From the NCBI RefSeq assembly GCF_002803065.1, contig NZ_NNBL01000024.1, forward strand, positions 62,001 through 126,000: a stretch of DNA of 64,000 bases, written 5' to 3'. This document shows, in pieces, positions 1 through 10,200 of the stretch. A program made the position numbers and the translations under genes. Position 1 is the first letter of the stretch. Every line of letters starts with the position of its first letter. The notes under the pieces are model-generated. The model saw only the letters and a list, made by a program, of their open reading frames with translations. It did no database searches and was not told where the DNA came from. Origin of the DNA: Streptomyces sp. CB01635 (GTDB taxonomy: Bacteria > Actinomycetota > Actinomycetes > Streptomycetales > Streptomycetaceae).

Positions 1-118
1 TTCGATGCGCTGGGCCTCGACGGCGTCGGACGACCTCGAGGATAGATGCATACTGAAACTATATACATGCCGCAGGCAACCATCCAGCCGGGTCCCTGCT
101 CCCGGCGACCGCGTGGCC

Positions 119-919
119 CTACTCCCGCGATCCACTCGTCTCCGCGTAGATCACCAGCGTCCGCTCCGGCTGTCCGGCCACGTGGAACGCGGTGTAGTCG
201 TACGTGACCACGCCGCGCCCCGGACTCCGCAGCCGCTTGCGCCCGCCCCGGCGCGCCTCGACCTCGAACCGGGGCCACCAGTCCCGTACTTCAGGGCTGC
301 CCTCGTGGAGTTCGTCGACGAGTCGCGCGTAGCGGGGATCGCCCGGATGCCCGCCGGCCAGCGTGCGCACCCGGGCGAGCAGGCCCCGCGCCTCGGGCTC
401 CCAGTCGACCAGCACCTCCCGCGCCAGGGGCTCCAGAAAGACCCAGCGCACGAAGTTGGGCCGCCGGCCGTCCTCGGCGACCAGGCGCGGGAACACCTCT
501 TCCGTCGCTCCGTTGAGACTGAGCACGTCGTACGTGCCGTCGATGACGTACGCGGGATGCGGCTGGAGCAGCAGCGGGACGGCGGCGACCTCCGGGGCGA
601 GCGGCTCCACGTCGGGGATGTCGGCCGCCGGCGCGCGCCCGGCGAGCTGGAACAGGTGCTCGCGCTCGTGCGGTGCGAGCCGCAGGGCCGTGGCGAGCGC
701 GTCCAGGACCTGGTCGGAGGCGCGGATCTCGCGGCCCTGTTCCAGGTACGTGTACCAAGTGGCGCTCATCCCTGCGAGCAGGGCCAGCTCCTCCCGCCGC
801 AGCCCCGGGGTCCGGCGCCGGCCGGTCGACGGCAGTCCCGCCTGGACCGGCGTGATCCGCGCCCGGCGGCTGCGCAGGAACGCACCGAGTTCACGACGTC
901 GCTCCGCCGTCTCGGACAT
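119..919 (-). CDS. XRE-family regulator with MmyB-like ligand-binding domain
   Basis: Cytoplasmic DNA-binding regulator of 266 aa. Residues about 10-80 form a helix-turn-helix in which the segment TPGLRREELALLAGMS is typical of actinobacterial MmyB-type proteins. The rest matches the MmyB-like ligand-binding domain, including the conserved NFVRWVF and DWWPRF stretches. The length is normal for the family. It is divergent from the SDR gene starting at 1030, and the 110-bp spacer holds two CTGG/CCAG dyads. Proteins of this arrangement commonly repress or activate the neighbouring dehydrogenase, so the SDR is the likely target (inference). The ligand cannot be read from sequence. The ATG at 919 is preceded by a GGTGG-like ribosome site. 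Confidence 0.9.
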   Translation of the reverse strand: MSETAERRRELGAFLRSRRARITPVQAGLPSTGRRRTPGLRREELALLAGMSATWYTYLEQGREIRASDQVLDALATALRLAPHEREHLFQLAGRAPAADIPDVEPLAPEVAAVPLLLQPHPAYVIDGTYDVLSLNGATEEVFPRLVAEDGRRPNFVRWVFLEPLAREVLVDWEPEARGLLARVRTLAGGHPGDPRYARLVDELHEGSPEVRDWWPRFEVEARRGGRKRLRSPGRGVVTYDYTAFHVAGQPERTLVIYAETSGSRE

Positions 920-931
920 GGTCCTACCACC

Positions 932-965
932 TCTGGTTCCAGAATAAATGGGCTCTGGATACCAG
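932..965. promoter_or_regulatory. Paired dyads between MmyB-type regulator and SDR
   Basis: Two similar inverted repeats lie between the divergent genes: TCTGGTTCCAGA at 932-943 and CTGGATACCAG at 955-965. Their centres are about 22 bp apart, roughly two helical turns, which suits cooperative binding by a dimeric HTH regulator. Assignment to the adjacent MmyB-like protein is inference from position. Confidence 0.5.
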
Positions 966-1029
966 GGTAAAGCCGGACCACACTGACAGAGAAGCCGGAG
1001 CAGAACCGGCGAGAAGTGAGGAGAAGGCG

Positions 1030-1767
1030 ATGTCAGGCATCACGGGCAAGGTCGTGGCCATCACGGGGGCGAGCAGCGGCATCGGCGAGGCGACCGCACT
1101 GCTGCTCGCCGAGCGCGGAGCGCGCCTCGTCCTCGGAGCGCGCCGCTCGGAGCGGCTGGAGAAACTGGTCGCACGCATCGAGAAGGCCGGCGGCGAGGCC
1201 GTGCAGATCCGTACGGACGTGACCCGCCTCGACGACGTACGCGCCCTGGTCGGGCTCGCGGGCGAGCGGTTCGGCCGGCTCGACGTGCTCATCAGCAATG
1301 CCGGGGTGGGCACCATCTCGCCCCTGGACGATCTGCGCACCGCCGAGTGGGACCACATGGTCGACGTCAACATCAAGGGCGTCCTGCACGGCATCGGCGC
1401 CGCACTGCCCGTCTTCCGGGCCCAGGGCGGCGGCCACTTCGTCACGACGGCGTCCACGGCCGCGTTCCGCGTCGCACCGGCGATGGCCGTCTACGCAGGA
1501 ACGAAGATCGCGGTGCGGGCCATCTGCGAGGGCCTGCGCCAGGAGGCGGGTCCCACGGTTCGGGTGAGCACCGTCTCGCCCGGGGTGATCGACACGGACT
1601 TCCCCGAGGCGTCGACGAATGAGCGGGTCCGCGCCGAGATCGCCGGGATGCGGGACCGGGTCGCGATCCCGCCCTCGGCGATCGCCCGGGCCATCGCGTT
1701 CGCGATCGAGCAGCCTGCCGACGTGGACGTCAACGAGATCGTCGTCCGGCCGACCGCGCAGACCTGA
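1030..1767 (+). CDS. SDR-family NAD(P)-dependent oxidoreductase
   Basis: Classical short-chain dehydrogenase of 245 aa. The Rossmann motif TGASSGIGE is at residues about 12-20, NAG is in the segment ISNAGVG, and the catalytic pair is in VYAGTK (YxxxK), preceded by the Ser-containing TTASTA segment. The protein is cytoplasmic and the substrate is unknown. A strong GAGGAGAAGG ribosome site ends a few bases before the ATG. Divergent transcription from the MmyB-like regulator suggests this is the regulated target. Such pairs are common in actinobacteria and often work as ketone or aldehyde reductases, but nothing here fixes the substrate. Confidence 0.93.
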   Translation: MSGITGKVVAITGASSGIGEATALLLAERGARLVLGARRSERLEKLVARIEKAGGEAVQIRTDVTRLDDVRALVGLAGERFGRLDVLISNAGVGTISPLDDLRTAEWDHMVDVNIKGVLHGIGAALPVFRAQGGGHFVTTASTAAFRVAPAMAVYAGTKIAVRAICEGLRQEAGPTVRVSTVSPGVIDTDFPEASTNERVRAEIAGMRDRVAIPPSAIARAIAFAIEQPADVDVNEIVVRPTAQT

Positions 1768-1888
1768 GCGGTGCACCCCTGTCGAAGACGTGCCGTGGGT
1801 CTCGGGCGATCGACGTATCTCCGGGCCGACGAGGTCTCTTTGGAGGCGCATCGCTGCCGACCGCCCGCTCCCCGGTCAGCCTGAGCGG

Positions 1889-2515
1889 AAAGCGCAAGCT
1901 GCTGCCGGACCGGTCCTGGAGGGTCATCATGAGGTTCCGGGCGAGCTGCGTCACCCAAGCCCCGGTGGGGTGCGCGGTGACGCCGAGGACGTGGACGTAG
2001 CGGGCCCCGACCTCCATCACGAAGAACACGTATAGCCGTTGGAGGGTGACTGCGCAGTCGACGTGGAAGAAGTCGCAGGCGAGCAGGGTATCGGCGTGGG
2101 CGCGCAGGAAGGTCCGCCAGGACGTGTCGGCACGCTGAGGGGCGGGCGGGATCCGATGCCGATGCAGGATCCGGCGGATCGTGCTCGCCCCGACGCGGTG
2201 GCCCAACCGGCGCAGCTCGCCCTGGATGCGAATGTAGCCCCAGGTGGGATTGTCGCGAGCGAGTTGTTGGATCAGGTCCACGAGCGCGGCGCCCAGTGGC
2301 GGCCGTCCTGGCCCTTGTTGGGGGTATGTCCATTTGCGGGAAACCAGCTTGCGGTGCCAGGACAGCAGGGTGGCCGGGGTGACGATCCGGTGCCGGCGCA
2401 GCTCGTGGGGAGTCGCCGGGTTAGAGCGGCGATCACCGCTCGGTCCGCCCACGACGGTCTTGGTCGCTTTGCCTGCCGTCGCAGTACCGCGAGCTCGTGG
2501 CGGAGTACGAGTGAG
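1889..2515 (-). pseudogene. Integrase-core (IS481/IS3-like) transposase remnant 1
   Basis: A DDE integrase-type transposase fragment read leftwards. The N-terminal piece (LRHELAVLRRQAKRPRP) is in one frame and continues, after a frameshift near 2400, in another frame with RIVTPATLLSWHRKL, NPTWGYIRIQGELRRLG and the first catalytic segment ACDFFHVD. Homology stops near 1889, within the linker before the second catalytic Asp. The last third, including the DDE glutamate, is absent. The upstream edge abuts a second remnant of the same superfamily at about 2505-2515. Inactive. The 120 bp between 1768 and 1889 contain no gene I can support. Confidence 0.75.
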
Positions 2516-3409
2516 GGGCCCGCGGCGCGGTCCTCACAGCCTGGATGTCGTCGGCGGCGAAAACCGCGTCGAAGGACTCGGTGTACTTCGCGTTCCGGTC
2601 CCGGAGTAAGAAACGCAGCGAGTCCGCCCGCTGGCCCAACTCGACGGCAAGGTTTCTCGCCTGTTGCACCGTCCAGGGCCCGGTGGGATGGGCAGTCACT
2701 CCCGCGATGTGTAGCCGGCGTGTACCGTGCTCGCGGAACACGAGCGCGTGCACCCGGCGCAGATCGACCAGGTCGATGTGGACGAAGTCGCAGGCGATGA
2801 TGCCTTCGGCCTGCGCGGTCAGGAACTCGCGCCACGTCGGGCCGCTGCGGCGTGGAGCTGGATCAATGCCCGCTGCGGTGAGGATCTCCCAATCGTCGTC
2901 GAGCCGACCGGGTGTCCGAGCCGGACGAGTTCTTCTTGGATCCGTCGGCAGCCCCAGCGCGGATTCTCCTTGGCGAGCTGCAGCACCAGAGCCTTCACCG
3001 CAGGCCCGGTCGAAGGTCGGCCGGGCCTGTTCCGGCGCTTGCTGTAGTCCCACCTCAGGGCGAGCAGCCTGCGGTGCCACGCCAGCAGCCGTCGTGGGCG
3101 CCACCGGGAACACCTGCGCCCACTGGCGCCGGGGGATCAGCGAGGACAGCCCTGCGAACTACAGCCGATCCGCCGGCTCGTAGCGAACCGGCTTCGTCAG
3201 CTGCCTGCCCAGCACCGCGTTCTCGTGCCGCAGCACCAGCAATTCCGCGTCCTTGGCCACCTCTCCGCGTAGCAGCACCGCCGGAACCGCGAGCAGTTTC
3301 CGCGCCACCTGGTACACCAGTGAAACGATCACCCGGCCAGGGTTCCAGCAGACAGTGATGCCGCGCCAGACCACCTCCGAGCAGTAGCGATGAGTTTCCG
3401 AACGGCACA
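2505..3409 (-). pseudogene. Integrase-core transposase remnant 2, frameshifted and 3'-truncated
   Basis: A second decayed DDE transposase. The N-terminus (residues AKDAELLVLRHENAVL, near 3240) is followed in other frames by FPVAPTT, then by a long segment with WEILTAAGIDPAP, ACDFVHIDLVDLRR and FLLRDRNAKYTESFD. The coding sequence ends abruptly at a junction near 2505 after AVRTAPRAP. At least two frame changes are needed, so it cannot make an active enzyme. Its outer end at 3409 (plus strand TTTCCGAACGGCACA) resembles the terminal repeat of the IS at 22244-23412. The outer 475 bp are repeated at 6669-7143. Confidence 0.75.
2935..3409. repeat. 475-bp direct repeat, copy A
   Basis: This stretch reappears in the same orientation and without indels at 6669-7143 (constant offset 3734 bp). 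Differences are few in the first half, for example 2957 A/G, and more frequent in the last 200 bp. It is the N-terminal end of an integrase-type IS. The pair brackets the RNase J gene. Confidence 0.9.
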
Positions 3410-3482
3410 GGCTGCTGACTTCCGTGCCCGACCTCGATGCTCGCGGGGCCGCGACCGGAACCGGGGACCGTGCTGCTGGGGC

Positions 3483-5168
3483 TCAGGCGTCGATGATGAC
3501 GGGGATGATGAGGGGCTTGCGGCGGTGGGTGCGGAACGCCCAGTTCGCCACAGCGCGGGCGAGGAGCTGTTCGAGTTGGCGCGCGTCCCCGACGCCTTCC
3601 TCAGCCGCGGTGGACAGGGTCTTCTCGATGACGGGCACGACCGGCTCGAAGGTGGTGTCGTCGTGGACGAAGCCGCGGGCCAGGAAGTCGGGGGCCTCGG
3701 CGAGGGCGCCGGTGTCTGCGTCGACGATCGCCACCACCGTGACCACGCCTTCGGCGGCGAGGGTGAGGCGGTCCTTGAGGGACGCTTCGGTGGCGCCGCC
3801 CACTTCCATGCCGTCCACGTAGACGTTGCCGGCGGGGACCTTGCCGGTGATGGACGCGCGCCCGTCGACGAGGTCGACGACGACGCCGTCCTCGGCGATG
3901 ACGACCCGGTCTGGGTTGACACCGGTACGGATGGCGAGGTCGCCGTTGGCCCGCAGGTGGCGCCATTCGCCGTGCACGGGCAGGACATTGCGGGGTTTGA
4001 CGATGTTGTAGCAGTAGACGAGTTCGCCGGCGCTGGCGTGCCCGGAGACGTGGACCTTGGCGTTGCCCTTGTGGACCACGTGGGCGCCCCACCGGGTAAG
4101 TCCGTTGATGACGCGGTAGATGGCGCTCTCGTTGCCGGGGATGAGGGAGCTGGCGAGCAGGACCGTGTCGCCCTTGCCAATGCGGATCTGGTGGTCGCGG
4201 TTGGCCATCCGTGACAGCGCGGCCATCGGTTCGCCCTGGGAGCCGGTGCACACCAGAGTGATCTTGTGGTCCGGGAGCTTCTCCAGCTCCTTCGTGCTCA
4301 CGACCAGACCGGACGGGACCTTCAAATAGCCCAGTTCACGGGCGATGCCCATGTTGCGGACCATCGACCGGCCGACGAAGGCGACCTTGCGGCCGTGCTG
4401 GTGGGCGGCGTCCAGGACCTGTTGGATGCGGTGCACATGGCTGGCGAAGCTGGAGACGATGACCCGGCGCGGCGCGGTGCGCATCACCTGCTCGATCGCC
4501 GGGTTCAGCTCACGCTCGGAGGTGGTGAAGCCGGGTACTTCGGCGTTGGTGGAGTCGGTGAGGAACAGGTCCACGCCCTCCTCGCCGAGGCGGGCGAAGG
4601 CGCGCAGATCGGTGATGCGGTCGTCGAGAGGGAACTGGTCCATCTTGAAGTCGCCGGTGTGCAGCACCATCCCGGCGCCGGTGCGGATCGCGACCGCGAG
4701 GCTGTCCGGGATGGAGTGGTTGACCGCCACGAACTCGCAGTCGAAGGGCCCGAAGCTGCGCCGGTCGCCCTCCTGCACCCGCACCGTGCGCGGCCGGATG
4801 CCGTGTTCCTTGAGCTTGGCCTCCAGGAACGCCAGCGTCAGCTTGGAGCCGACGACGGGAATGTCGGACCGCTCGCGCAGCAGGTACGGCACGCCGCCGA
4901 TGTGGTCCTCGTGGCCGTGGGTGAGTACCACGGCCACGATGTCGTCCAGCCGGTCCCGGATCGAGGTGAAGTCCGGCAGGATTACGTCCACGCCGGGCTG
5001 GGTCTCCTCGGGAAACAGCACGCCGCAGTCGACGATGAGCAGCTTGTCGGCGTGCTCGAAGACGGTCATGTTGCGGCCGATCTCACCTAGGCCGCCCAGG
5101 GCGATGACCCGCAGCCCTCCTTCGGGAAGGGGCGGGGCGGCTTTCAGCTCGGGGTGCGGATGACTCAT
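3483..5168 (-). CDS. rnj: Ribonuclease J (metallo-beta-lactamase/beta-CASP), probable second copy
   Basis: Full-length RNase J of 561 aa, a zinc-dependent 5'-3' exo- and endoribonuclease acting in mRNA decay and rRNA maturation. The beta-lactamase core carries HGHEDHIGG (H84, H86, D88, H89), NHSIPD and HTGDFKMDQ. The beta-CASP region has SFASHVHRIQQ and TGSQGEPMAALSRMA, followed by VSGHAS and the late histidine motif LPVHGEWRHL. The C-terminal domain is complete. Streptomyces normally keep rnj beside dapA. Here the neighbours are only IS remnants and the gene lies between two 475-bp direct repeats, so I read it as an extra, mobilised or duplicated copy. Its ribosome site (AAGG two bases before ATG) is weak. 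No frameshift or missing catalytic residue was seen. Confidence 0.93.
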   Translation of the reverse strand: MSHPHPELKAAPPLPEGGLRVIALGGLGEIGRNMTVFEHADKLLIVDCGVLFPEETQPGVDVILPDFTSIRDRLDDIVAVVLTHGHEDHIGGVPYLLRERSDIPVVGSKLTLAFLEAKLKEHGIRPRTVRVQEGDRRSFGPFDCEFVAVNHSIPDSLAVAIRTGAGMVLHTGDFKMDQFPLDDRITDLRAFARLGEEGVDLFLTDSTNAEVPGFTTSERELNPAIEQVMRTAPRRVIVSSFASHVHRIQQVLDAAHQHGRKVAFVGRSMVRNMGIARELGYLKVPSGLVVSTKELEKLPDHKITLVCTGSQGEPMAALSRMANRDHQIRIGKGDTVLLASSLIPGNESAIYRVINGLTRWGAHVVHKGNAKVHVSGHASAGELVYCYNIVKPRNVLPVHGEWRHLRANGDLAIRTGVNPDRVVIAEDGVVVDLVDGRASITGKVPAGNVYVDGMEVGGATEASLKDRLTLAAEGVVTVVAIVDADTGALAEAPDFLARGFVHDDTTFEPVVPVIEKTLSTAAEEGVGDARQLEQLLARAVANWAFRTHRRKPLIIPVIIDA

Positions 5169-5267
5169 ACCTTGACGTTACCCGGGGGCGGGGTGATCCA
5201 CTGCCTGTGTGATCTCTTCTTCCCGACGGAGCGGGGCACCCGCAGCGGTTGCCGCGGGTCAATCGGA

Positions 5268-5465
5268 TTACGCCGGCGGATGGTACAGGGAGTGGTGAAG
5301 GCGCAGCTTGCCCCACACCAGCCCGGCGCCCAGATGCTCGAACAGCCTGAGCGCGAGCACGAAGTTCACCCCGACGGGAGAGGGGAGGCTCCGCAATCGT
5401 TGCTCACGTGCCCCGGTCTCCTCCAATACGGCATCTAGCAACTCTGGCGGGACGACCTGCGTTAA
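5268..5465 (-). pseudogene. IS4-type transposase N-terminal fragment
   Basis: Leftward reading gives AELTQVVPPELLDAVLEETG, then LRSLPSPVGVNFVLALRLFEHL. This pattern is typical of the N-terminal domain of actinobacterial IS4-family transposases. Its upstream end is cut by the left inverted repeat of the IS at 5466-6663, and the downstream catalytic part is missing. The 100 bp between it and the RNase J start hold no other gene. Confidence 0.55.
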
Positions 5466-6663
5466 CTCTGCGCCTGGCGAAGAGTCCATCCATGCTGTTC
5501 AGGCGGCATGTAGGTATTCGTGGAGGACTCCGCCGAGGCGGTCTCTTCGGCGCACGTCGAGGTGGGAGATCTGTGCAGGGGGGAGCGGTTCGGGGACGGC
5601 ACGCAGGGGTGCTGCCTGATGCATCGCTTGGTGAGGCCGGTGGAGGTTGTAGTGCAACACGAACTGGCGGAGCGCGTGGCGCAGGTGGTACTCGTTCCAG
5701 ATGAGGGTGCGGTCCAGGAGTTCGTGGCGGCAAATCTGGACCCAGCGTTCCATGATGGCGTTCATGCGTGGTATCCGGACGCCGGTGAGCACGACCCGGA
5801 TGCCGACGTCGCTCAGTGTCTCGTCGAAGAGGGCTGGGTACTTCGCGTCCCGGTCCCGGATCAGGTACGTGACGGTGGCGTTAGTGTCAGTCAGGTCCGT
5901 GGCCAGGTTGCGGGCGGCCTGAGTCAACCAGGCCGCGGTGGGGTGCGCGGTGGTGTCGAGGATTCGGACGCGGCGGGTGGCGTGCTCGATGACCGCGAGG
6001 CTGTACTGGCGTCTGCCGGTCAGGGTGACGGTCTTGATGAAGTCGCAGGCCAGGAGGGCGTCGGCCTGTGAGCGAAGGAAGTCGGCCCAGGTGGTGCCGG
6101 CCCGGTCTGGCGCGGGGTCGATGCCCTCGGCCGTGAGGATCTCCCAGACGGTGGAGGCGGCGACTTGGATGCCGAGGGTGGTGGGTTCGCCGTGCACCCT
6201 GCGGTAGCCCCACGATGGGTTCTCCCGGACCAGGCGGAGGATCAGCGCGCGAATTGAGCGGACCGTGGGCAGTCGGCGCGGCCTCTTCGGCCGGCACGTG
6301 CGGGCATGGCGCCGCTTCATCAGATCGCGGTGCCAGCGCGCATGGTGTCGGGTCGTACCAGTAGCCGTAACCGGCGTAGGACCTGACGGGGTAGCGGCAC
6401 TAGCAGAGCGGCAAGCAACGCCCGGTCCTCCGGTACGAGTCTCACCCGGTCCGTACCGAGCTGCCGCTCAAGGACGGTGAGCTGGTGGCGCAGAGCGAGA
6501 ATCTCCGCGTCCTTGTCGCGGTCGCTCATCGGCAGCAACCGCAGCGCGGCGAACAGGTTGGTGACGGTTAAATAGGCGAGAGAAAGCAGCACGAGTGCTT
6601 ATCTTGCCGCACCGTCGAAGACGCTTCTGAGCTGCATGGACGACGTTTTCGGCAGGCGCAGAG
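5466..6663. mobile_element. 1.2-kb insertion sequence with 35-bp imperfect terminal inverted repeats
   Basis: The left end is CTCTGCGCCTGGCGAAGAGT... at 5466-5500. The right end at 6629-6663 gives CTCTGCGCCTGCCGAAAACG... when read on the minus strand. The two 35-mers agree at most positions. One integrase-core transposase gene lies inside on the minus strand and is broken. No target-site duplication is visible (GTTAA on the left, TTCCC on the right), so a flank was probably rearranged. Related copies or pieces lie at 28127-28850, 31332-31880 and 35625-36028. Confidence 0.85.
5499..6592 (-). pseudogene. Transposase of the 5466-6663 IS, inactivated by a one-base deletion
   Basis: The upstream part (from 6592; KDAEILALRHQLTVLERQL) and the downstream part (up to 5499; NPSWGYRRVHGE, LLACDFIKTVTL, YLIRDRDAKYPALFDE, PRMNAIMERWVQ, HRPHQAMHQ) are complete but in different frames. 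The sibling copy at 35.6-35.96 kb reads straight through the same point as RPDTMLRWHRDLMKRRHAR. Here one base is missing near 6337-6341. Catalytic D, D and E are all present in the two pieces, so decay looks recent. Confidence 0.85.
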
Positions 6664-6668
6664 TTCCC

Positions 6669-7143
6669 CTTGGATCCGTCGGCAGCCCCGGCGCGGATTC
6701 TCCTTGGCGAGCTGCAGCACCAGAGCCTTCACCGCAGGCCCGGTCGAAGGTCGGCCGGGCCTGTTCCGGCGCTTGCTGTAGTCCCACCTCAGGGCGAGCA
6801 GCCTGCGGTGTCACGCCAGCAGCCGTCGTGGGCGCCACCGGGAACACCTGCGCCCACTGGCGCCGGGGGATCAGCGAGGACAGCCCTGCGAACTACAGCC
6901 GATCCGCCGGCTCGTAGCGAACCGGCTTCGTGAGCTGCCTGCGCAGCACCGCGTTCTCGTGCCGCGGCACCAGCAATTCCGCGTCCTTCGCCACGTCCCG
7001 GCCCAGCAGCACCGCCGGAACCGCGGGCCGTTTCCGCGCCACCTGGTACTCCAGTGAAGCGATCACTCGGACAGGGTTCCAGCAGACAGTGGTGCCGCAC
7101 CAGACCGCCTCCGAGCAGTAGCGATGAGTTTCCGAACGGCACA
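6669..7143. repeat. 475-bp direct repeat, copy B (integrase-type IS remnant)
   Basis: Second copy of the 2935-3409 repeat, starting six bases after the right end of the 5466-6663 IS. It encodes, leftwards and in broken frames, the N-terminal transposase piece (VAKDAELLVPRHENAVL) seen in copy A. It ends at the same base of the outer end (CGAACGGCACA). It is truncated by the IS insertion and non-functional. Confidence 0.85.
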
Positions 7144-7186
7144 CGATAGCCACCTGAGCGGTTCGCCGGTTCACGCCGACGACCAG

Positions 7187-7212
7187 GTGCGGGGCGCCAC
7201 GGCGCCCCGCAC
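7187..7212 (-). terminator. Hairpin terminator after the alpha-mannosidase gene
   Basis: A perfect 12-bp inverted repeat, GTGCGGGGCGCC and GGCGCCCCGCAC, with a 2-base spacer begins two bases beyond the stop codon at 7215. There is no T-run, as is usual for Streptomyces terminators. Confidence 0.8.
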
Positions 7213-7214
7213 GC

Positions 7215-10200
7215 TCAGGACGCCGTGAGGGCCGCCCGTGCCAGCCGCAGCGTGACCAGCTGGAAGGGACGCAGCGCGAACGACAGGTCCGCGACGTCCG
7301 GCTCCGCCGGGGCCACCGGACGCTCCAGCAGATCGCAGCGGACCGCACCGGCCGCGTCGAACCCGGGAGTGAGGCGCACGGTCGCCCGGCCGCCCCGCGT
7401 CTCGTAGAAGCGGACGACGACATCGCCCGAGCCGTCGTCGGCCAGCTTGACCGCACTGAGTACGACGGACTCGTGGTCGACGTGTACCAGCGGCGCGACC
7501 TCGGCGCGGGCCGTGCCCGTCACCTCCCGCTCCGGCAGCGACAGCGCCGCGCCCTCGCGGACCGCGTCCCCGACGGCCGCGCCCGGCACCAGGGCGTGCC
7601 GGAAGCGATGGGTTCCCTGGTCCGTCTCCGGGTCGGGGAAGCGCGGTGCCCGCAGCAGCGAGGCGCGCACGGTCGTGGTCGTCCCGCGGTCCTCACGCAC
7701 CGTACGGGTCACGTCGTGGCCGTACGTCGAAGCGGTCACCAGTGCGACACCCCAGCCGGGCTCCGCGAGGTGCACGAACCGGTGGTTGCAGGCCTCGAAG
7801 CGCGCCGCCTCCCAGCTCGTGTTGGTGTGCGTGGGCCGGTACACATGCCCGAACTGGGTCTCCGACGCGTACCGTTCCGCGTGCACGTCGAGCGGGAACG
7901 CCAGCTTCAGGAACTTCTCGGTCTCGTGCCACTCCACCTCCGTCGCGACGTCGAGGCGCCCGGAGCCGGGGGAGAGGGTGAAGGTCTGCGCGGCGACGGA
8001 CTTGCCGAAGGAGCGGGTGACCTGCACCCCGTCGGCGGTCGCGGTCAGCGCGTCCACGTCCGTTAGGTCGGTGCCGGTGTTGCGGTAGAACTTGTCGACG
8101 TCCCACGCGTCCCACTTGTTCGGCAGATCCGGGTGGAGCTGGAGCAGGCCCGCCGCACGGCCCGGGGCCAGCGTCTCGCGGCCGCTCGCCAGGTGCACCA
8201 GCGAGACGACCAGGCCGCGGCCGTCGATCTCGGCCCGCAGGGTCGTGTTGTCGAGGACGAAGCCGCCGCCGTCGCGCTCACGGACCGTCGTCGCCGCGAG
8301 GTCTGCAGGCTGGGGGCCCGCAGCGCCGAGCGCGGGTACCGAACTACGCCCGTGCGGCGCTGAGTTGAAGCGCAGGACACCCGTGCCGCGGCCGGCCAGA
8401 GCGCGCTGCGCGGCGTCGACGATCTCCTCGAGTTCGGTCGTGACCCGTGCGTACGTCGCGCGGGCCTCGCGGTGCACCCAGGCGATCGACGAGCCCGGCA
8501 GGATGTCGTGGAACTGGTGCAGCAGCACCGTCTTCCAGAGTCGGTCCAACTCCTCGTACGGGTAGGGGAATTCGCACTGGACGGCTGCCGTCGCCGCCCA
8601 CAGCTCCGCCTCCTGGAGGAGGTGCTCGCAGCGCCGGTTGCCCTGCTTGGTCTGCGCCTGGCTCGTCAGCGTCGCCCGGTGCAGCTCCAGATACAACTCG
8701 CCGACCCACACCGCGGGATCGGTGTACTCGGCCTCGGCCTTCTCGAAGAACGCCGCCGGGGCCTCCCACTCCACGGTGGGGGAGCCGTCGAGCGACCGCA
8801 GCCGCCTGGCCCGCGCCACCATCTCGCGCGTCGTTCCGCCCCCGCCGTCACCGAAACCGGTCGGTGCGAGCGAACGGCTCGCCCGCCCCTTGTCCTTGAA
8901 GTTCCGTTCCGCGTGCGCGAGTTCACGTCCCTCCATGGCGCAGTTGTACGTGTCCACGGGCGGGAAGTGGGTGAGGACCCGGGAGCCGTCGATGCCCTCC
9001 CAGTTGAACGTGTGATGCGGGAAGGTGTTCGTCTGCGACCAGGAGATCTTCTGCGTCAGCAGCCACTTGGAGCCGGCCTCGCGGATGATCTGCGGCAGCC
9101 CGGCCGCGAAACCGAAGGTGTCCGGCAGCCACACCTCCTCGTTCTCGATGCCGAACTCGTCGAGGAAGAACCGCTTGCCGTGCACGAACTGACGGGCCAT
9201 CGCCTCCGAGCCCGGCATGTTCGTGTCCGACTCCACCCACATGCCGCCCGTCGGCACGAACCGCCCCTCGGCCACGGCCTTCTTGACCTTCGCGTACACC
9301 TCGGGCCGGTGCTCCTTGATCCAGGCCAGTTGCTGCGCCTGCGACATGGTGAAGACGAAGTCCGGTTCGGAGTCGAGGAGTTGCGTCATGTTCGACGCGG
9401 TCCGCGCCACCTTGCGCACCGTCTCGCGCAGCGGCCACAGCCACGCCGAGTCGATGTGCGCGTGCCCGACCGCGCTGATCCGGTGCGCCGACGGTCCCGC
9501 GGGGGTGTCGAGGACCGGTGCCAGCACGTCGCGGGCCGCCTGCGCGGTGCCGTTCACCTCGCCGAGGTCCACCACGTCCAGGGCCGCCCCCACCGCGTGC
9601 AGGATCTCCCAGCGGCGGGCGCGGTCCAGCGGCAGCTCGGCCATCAGCTGGCCCAGCACCTCCAGGTCGTGCAGCAGCTCCCACACCGTCTCGTCGAATA
9701 CGGCCAGCTCGACACGGCCCAGCGTGTAGAGCGGATCGTGACCCGCGGTGTCCGTGTCACCGAGCCATGTGGGCTTGAACGCACGGGAGTTGAAGAACCC
9801 GGGGTTCGACGCCGCCTCCACGCGCAGCTCCACCTGCTGCCCGCCCGCTGCCGGAGCCCCGACGCGCACCCAGTGATTGCGTGGGTGCAGGCCCTTCACC
9901 GGTGTCCCGTCCGGCTCGTAGACCAGGCCCTCGCACTGGAAGCCGGGACCGCCGTGCCCGTCGAAGCCGAGGTCGATCAGCGCCTCGACGGTCCGCCCCG
10001 CCCACTGCTGGGGAACCGTGCCGGTCACCGTGAACCAGCTGGTGCCCCACGGCCGCCCCCACCGGGCGCCCTCCCCGATGGACAGCGCGGGCGCCGCGAG
10101 CCCCTCCGCGACCGGCACGGGCTCGTCCGGCGCGTGCCACACCCGTACGTCCAGCGGCACGGTCTCCGGGTACACGGCGGGCCTGATGCGCTCCTCGAGC

